From positions 97,767 through 161,766 of the forward strand of contig VFZF01000007.1 in the NCBI GenBank assembly GCA_016871335.1: a stretch of DNA of 64,000 nt, given 5' to 3'. Source of the DNA: Acidimicrobiia bacterium. Lineage in GTDB: Bacteria; Acidobacteriota; Vicinamibacteria; Vicinamibacterales; SCN-69-37. A model generated the notes under the pieces. That model searched no databases, was not told the DNA's origin, and saw only the letters and a list, made by a program, of their open reading frames with translations. Every line of letters begins with the position of its first letter. The first letter of the stretch is position 1. A program made the position numbers and the translations under genes. Positions 61,100-64,000 of this stretch are shown here, in pieces.

Positions 61100-62788
61100 T
61101 CAGCGCACCAGCACCTTCCCGGGCAGCGCCCAGGTCAGCTTGGACTGATCCACCACAGCAACACCATTCACAAACACGTGCTCGATGCCTTCCGAATATT
61201 GATGCGGCTCGAAGAACGTGGCTTTGTCGCGAATGATCGCAAGGTCGAACACCACCAGATCAGCCACCATACCCTCGCGAATGATCCCGCGATCGCGCAG
61301 ACCCATGATGAGCGCCGGCAAGGACGTCGACGACCGGATCGCCGACTCCACCGTGATTACGCCGCGCGTCAGCGCGTAATGGCGAATCTTGCGCGGGAAG
61401 CTGCCGTAGAACCGCGCGTGCGTGGACGGTGGACCATCCAGCAGCGCGATACCACCGTCCGTCGACGTGGCCACCCAGGGCTGCTTCGCATAGGCCTCCA
61501 TGTCGCCTTCGTCCATCGAGAACCCGCGCATACGCGCGCCACCGGCGCGGTTCGGCAGCCCTTCAAGCTGAATCTGAATCGCCGCTTCAACCGGATCCAC
61601 CCGCCACAACGCCGAGATCTCCGCGAGTGTCTTGCCGTACAGGGACTTGTCCGTGTACTCGTACACCACGACATTGTTCGCGCCACCACGCCGCGCGATT
61701 TCGTGCGCAATATCCGAACGCACGGTCTTCGAGAGCGCCGGATCCATCAGCGTCTTCCGCAGGGCCTCGGCACGCCCACCCGACGCCTGCGTCGCGCCGG
61801 TGGATCGGGTGGCCCAGTCGGGAATGAGCACGGTCGAACCATCCGTGCCGCTGGTGGGATAGGGATACTGATCCGCCCACACATCGATACCGCGCGCACG
61901 CGCACGCTCAATCAACCCAATCGCCGCCGCACTCGATCCCCAGTAGTTCGCGCCCTTGGCCTTGATGTGTGACGCCACGACCCTCGCGCCGCTCTTTTCG
62001 CCAATCTCAATCGTCTCGCGCACCGCATCAAGCAGCGTCGGTGGTCCGGGCCCATCCTGGCTCGGCACATACCAGAGCGGGTCACTCCCCTCGCTGCGTT
62101 CATGCGAAATGAACACCCCGTCAAACGCCGGCAGCTCCTTCGCCAGTTCGACAACCTCCGCAGTGGTGCTCCAGCGCCCCGGGTCATACTCGAGCCCGGC
62201 TGACATGCCAACCGCGCCTTCCTCCATGGCCTGCTTCACCAGCGCCCGCATCTTCACGATCTCCTCGTCCGTTGCAGGACGCCTGGTATCGCGACCCATC
62301 ACCTGCGACCGCACCGCACCGTGCCCCACCAGCAACATGGTGTTGGGGCCAATCTGGTTCTTCTCAATGAGCGCGCGCTGCGTCGAGATCGGCCACGGCG
62401 ATCGACCGTCCTGATTGACGACGACAGTCGTAATGCCCTGCGTCACAAGATTTGGTGCCGCGCGAATCTGCGAGTTCTGATCTCGGAACCCACCCTGCAC
62501 CCGCGCACCATCGTCGGCGTGCGAGTGGATATCGATGAACCCCGGCGCGATGTATTTGCCCGTGGCATCAATCACCCGCGCGGCCTTCGCGCCGGCCAAC
62601 CGGCCGACCGCGACAATCCGGCCGTCGCGCACCCCGATGTCCGCCGGAAACCACGGATTCCCCGTACCGTCGTACACCCGGCCGTTCTGAATCAGCAGAT
62701 CAAACGTCTGCGGCGTTGCCTGCTGCGCAGCAAGTGCCACAGCTCCCGCCACGGACAAGGCGACCCCAACAAGCAGTCTGGCTTTCAT
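61100..62788 (-). CDS. Exported N-acyl-D-amino-acid deacylase-type amidohydrolase
   Basis: 562 residues from ATG 62788, signal peptide ending VALAAQ. FDLLIQNGRVYDGTGNPWFP, APGFIDIHSHADD (intact HxH), GVFISHERSEG (metal His), ARVVASHIKAKG and EGMVADLVVFD support an active D-aminoacylase-like enzyme that could free D-amino acids from peptides or acyl derivatives. It is a distant paralogue of the gene at 33673, which lacks the HxH motif. Confidence 0.88.
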   Translation of the reverse strand: MKARLLVGVALSVAGAVALAAQQATPQTFDLLIQNGRVYDGTGNPWFPADIGVRDGRIVAVGRLAGAKAARVIDATGKYIAPGFIDIHSHADDGARVQGGFRDQNSQIRAAPNLVTQGITTVVVNQDGRSPWPISTQRALIEKNQIGPNTMLLVGHGAVRSQVMGRDTRRPATDEEIVKMRALVKQAMEEGAVGMSAGLEYDPGRWSTTAEVVELAKELPAFDGVFISHERSEGSDPLWYVPSQDGPGPPTLLDAVRETIEIGEKSGARVVASHIKAKGANYWGSSAAAIGLIERARARGIDVWADQYPYPTSGTDGSTVLIPDWATRSTGATQASGGRAEALRKTLMDPALSKTVRSDIAHEIARRGGANNVVVYEYTDKSLYGKTLAEISALWRVDPVEAAIQIQLEGLPNRAGGARMRGFSMDEGDMEAYAKQPWVATSTDGGIALLDGPPSTHARFYGSFPRKIRHYALTRGVITVESAIRSSTSLPALIMGLRDRGIIREGMVADLVVFDLAIIRDKATFFEPHQYSEGIEHVFVNGVAVVDQSKLTWALPGKVLVR

Positions 62789-62838
62789 GAGGGAAAGCCT
62801 ACCCGAAGATCGCGGTATCATGCGCGCGGGAGAACACC

Positions 62839-64000
62839 ATGCGCCGCCACACTCTGCTTGCCGCCCTCGCGCTCGCCGTCGTCTCGTCAGGCCCACTCGC
62901 CGCCGTCCAGGCACCGGCCACCCGGCTGATGACGGTCCGCGACACCCAGAACTTCGTCGCTGTCGGCAGCCCCGCCATTTCCCCGGACGGCCAGTGGGTG
63001 CTCTACACCCGCGCGGTGCGCGATTGGGACGATGCGCAGTTGCGGACGAGGACGCACATCTGGCGCGTGAAGATTGACGGGACGGATGCGCGACAGCTGA
63101 CCTTCGGCGCGTCGAACACGACATCACCGGCGTGGTTCCCGGATGGGAAGCGCATGGCGTTCCTGTCGTCGCGTCCTCCTGCCACCGGAGCGGCCCCCGC
63201 GGCCGGCGCAGCGGCCGGCGGTGACGGCGCAGGCAATCAGGTCTTCATGATGCACACCGACGGCGGCGAGGCATGGCAGGCCACCAAACACGAAGGGGGC
63301 GTCAGCAGCTTCTCGATCGCTCCGGACGGCCGCACGATCATCCTCACTGCACAAGACCCGCTCACCGCCGACGACCAGCGTCGTCAACGCGATCGAGACG
63401 ATGCGGAAGTAGTGGATGAACGGTTTCGCTGGACGCATCTGTGGTCGTTCAACGTGGAGTCGGGCAAGAGCGAACGGGTGACCCGTGGCGACTTTGTGGT
63501 GAGCGATCCACAATGGTCGCCTGACAGTCAGCGTATTGCCTACGTCACGCGCCCGACGACGAAGGTGGATGACTCGGCGTGGTCGGACGTGTGGGTGACG
63601 GACCTTGCGGGCAACACGAAGAAGTTCTTCGACAATCCCGGCCCCGACGCGTCACCGCGCTGGTCGCCGGATGGCCGCACCCTGGCGGTGGTCTCGAGTG
63701 ATCGCCCGGGCAATACGCAGTGGTATTCGAAGCTCTATCTGTTTCCGGCGGAGGGCGGCGCGCCGAAGGTGCTGCTGAAGGACTTCGACCTCGACTTCAC
63801 CACCCCCATCTGGGCGCCGGACGGACGGATCGTGTACTGGTCCACAGGCCAGGGCACGAAGGTCGCGCTGTTTGGCGTCGATGTCGCCACCGGAGAACTT
63901 ACGACGACACGCGCGCCGATGGCAGGCGTGAACGGCGCGTCGCAACTGTCGAAGGACGGCTCGACCTGGGTCTTCAGCCACAACACCGGCGCGATGACGC
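62839..64000 (+). CDS. S9-family peptidase, N-terminal propeller (incomplete at window end)
   Basis: The frame is open from ATG 62839 to the last base (387 codons). Signal peptide (RRHTLLAALALAVVSSGPLA), then repeated WD40-like blades with the SPDG hallmark (AISPDGQW, WFPDGKR, IAPDGRTI, WSPDSQRI, WSPDGRTL, WAPDGRI). This is the N-terminal propeller of acylaminoacyl-peptidase/prolyl-oligopeptidase-like exported enzymes; the hydrolase domain would lie beyond the window. GGGAGAA precedes the start. Confidence 0.88.
   Translation, partial: MRRHTLLAALALAVVSSGPLAAVQAPATRLMTVRDTQNFVAVGSPAISPDGQWVLYTRAVRDWDDAQLRTRTHIWRVKIDGTDARQLTFGASNTTSPAWFPDGKRMAFLSSRPPATGAAPAAGAAAGGDGAGNQVFMMHTDGGEAWQATKHEGGVSSFSIAPDGRTIILTAQDPLTADDQRRQRDRDDAEVVDERFRWTHLWSFNVESGKSERVTRGDFVVSDPQWSPDSQRIAYVTRPTTKVDDSAWSDVWVTDLAGNTKKFFDNPGPDASPRWSPDGRTLAVVSSDRPGNTQWYSKLYLFPAEGGAPKVLLKDFDLDFTTPIWAPDGRIVYWSTGQGTKVALFGVDVATGELTTTRAPMAGVNGASQLSKDGSTWVFSHNTGAMT

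Noticed and set aside
1..64000. CRISPR arrays, rRNA or complete tRNA genes
   Set aside because: No regularly spaced direct repeats with unique spacers and no rRNA or tRNA signature were found on either strand.

Overview
The window is high-GC bacterial chromosome. Its content fits an aerobic, heterotrophic Acidobacteriota genome, probably of the Vicinamibacteria type. The support is an Oar-like TonB receptor with a carboxypeptidase-regulatory domain, a sulfatase fused to TPRs, a Ser/Thr kinase-TPR protein, a DUF1501/DUF1800 pair, Tat-exported Gfo/Idh oxidoreductases, PQQ-type propellers and two D-aminoacylase-like amidohydrolases. The lineage is an inference; there is no rRNA or tRNA gene here to test it.

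Layout. 0-10.6 kb: GT39 glycosyltransferase, sulfatase-TPR, small membrane protein plus TonB receptor, FmdB-type zinc ribbon, P1B-ATPase. 10.8-18.9 kb: rhomboid protease, truncated VOC protein, XdhC/MocA pair, PQQ-like propeller, peroxiredoxin, TAXI-type TRAP transporter. 18.9-19.9 kb: small-gene island bounded by inverted palindromic elements and holding an attC-like site. 19.9-30 kb: release factor 3, a decayed AbrB/PIN module, an EEP-fold enzyme, a TatT-DctP-DctQM TRAP operon, a Tat-exported PLP enzyme, a nitroreductase. 30-46 kb: glnS, PepSY/DUF4920/DUF6526 group, lipoprotein amidohydrolase, kinase-TPR, DUF1501/DUF1800, FAD oxidoreductase, APC permease with amidinotransferase, PQQ-type sugar dehydrogenase, intact VapBC. 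47-53.5 kb: sugar-oxidation cluster (ApbE, three Gfo/Idh proteins, a TIM-barrel enzyme, DUF1080). 53.6-58.3 kb: respiratory block with a DsrE-like protein, a one-chain cbb3-type oxidase and a TsdA-like dihaem cytochrome, then a lipoprotein cyclophilin. 58.4-60.9 kb: relic of a chromosomal integron (two attC-like sites, toxin-antitoxin genes, C-terminal scrap of an IntI-type integrase) followed by a long inverted repeat. 60.9-64 kb: truncated DUF2164, second amidohydrolase, S9 peptidase running off the end.

Three patterns cut across the genes. First, a family of about 26-bp hairpin elements (TAGGGC, then an 8-bp stem that varies in compensated pairs around a 7-nt loop) occurs at eight places. 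One array lies in frame inside the cbb3 oxidase gene, one copy supplies the stop codon of the P-type ATPase, and one truncates DUF2164. Second, at least eight genes have a TANNNT box whose last T is exactly 7 nt before the start codon, the geometry of leaderless transcription. Third, gene decay is frequent: two DUF6265-like remnants, ABC-permease and PQQ-propeller remnants, two broken toxin genes and the IntI relic.
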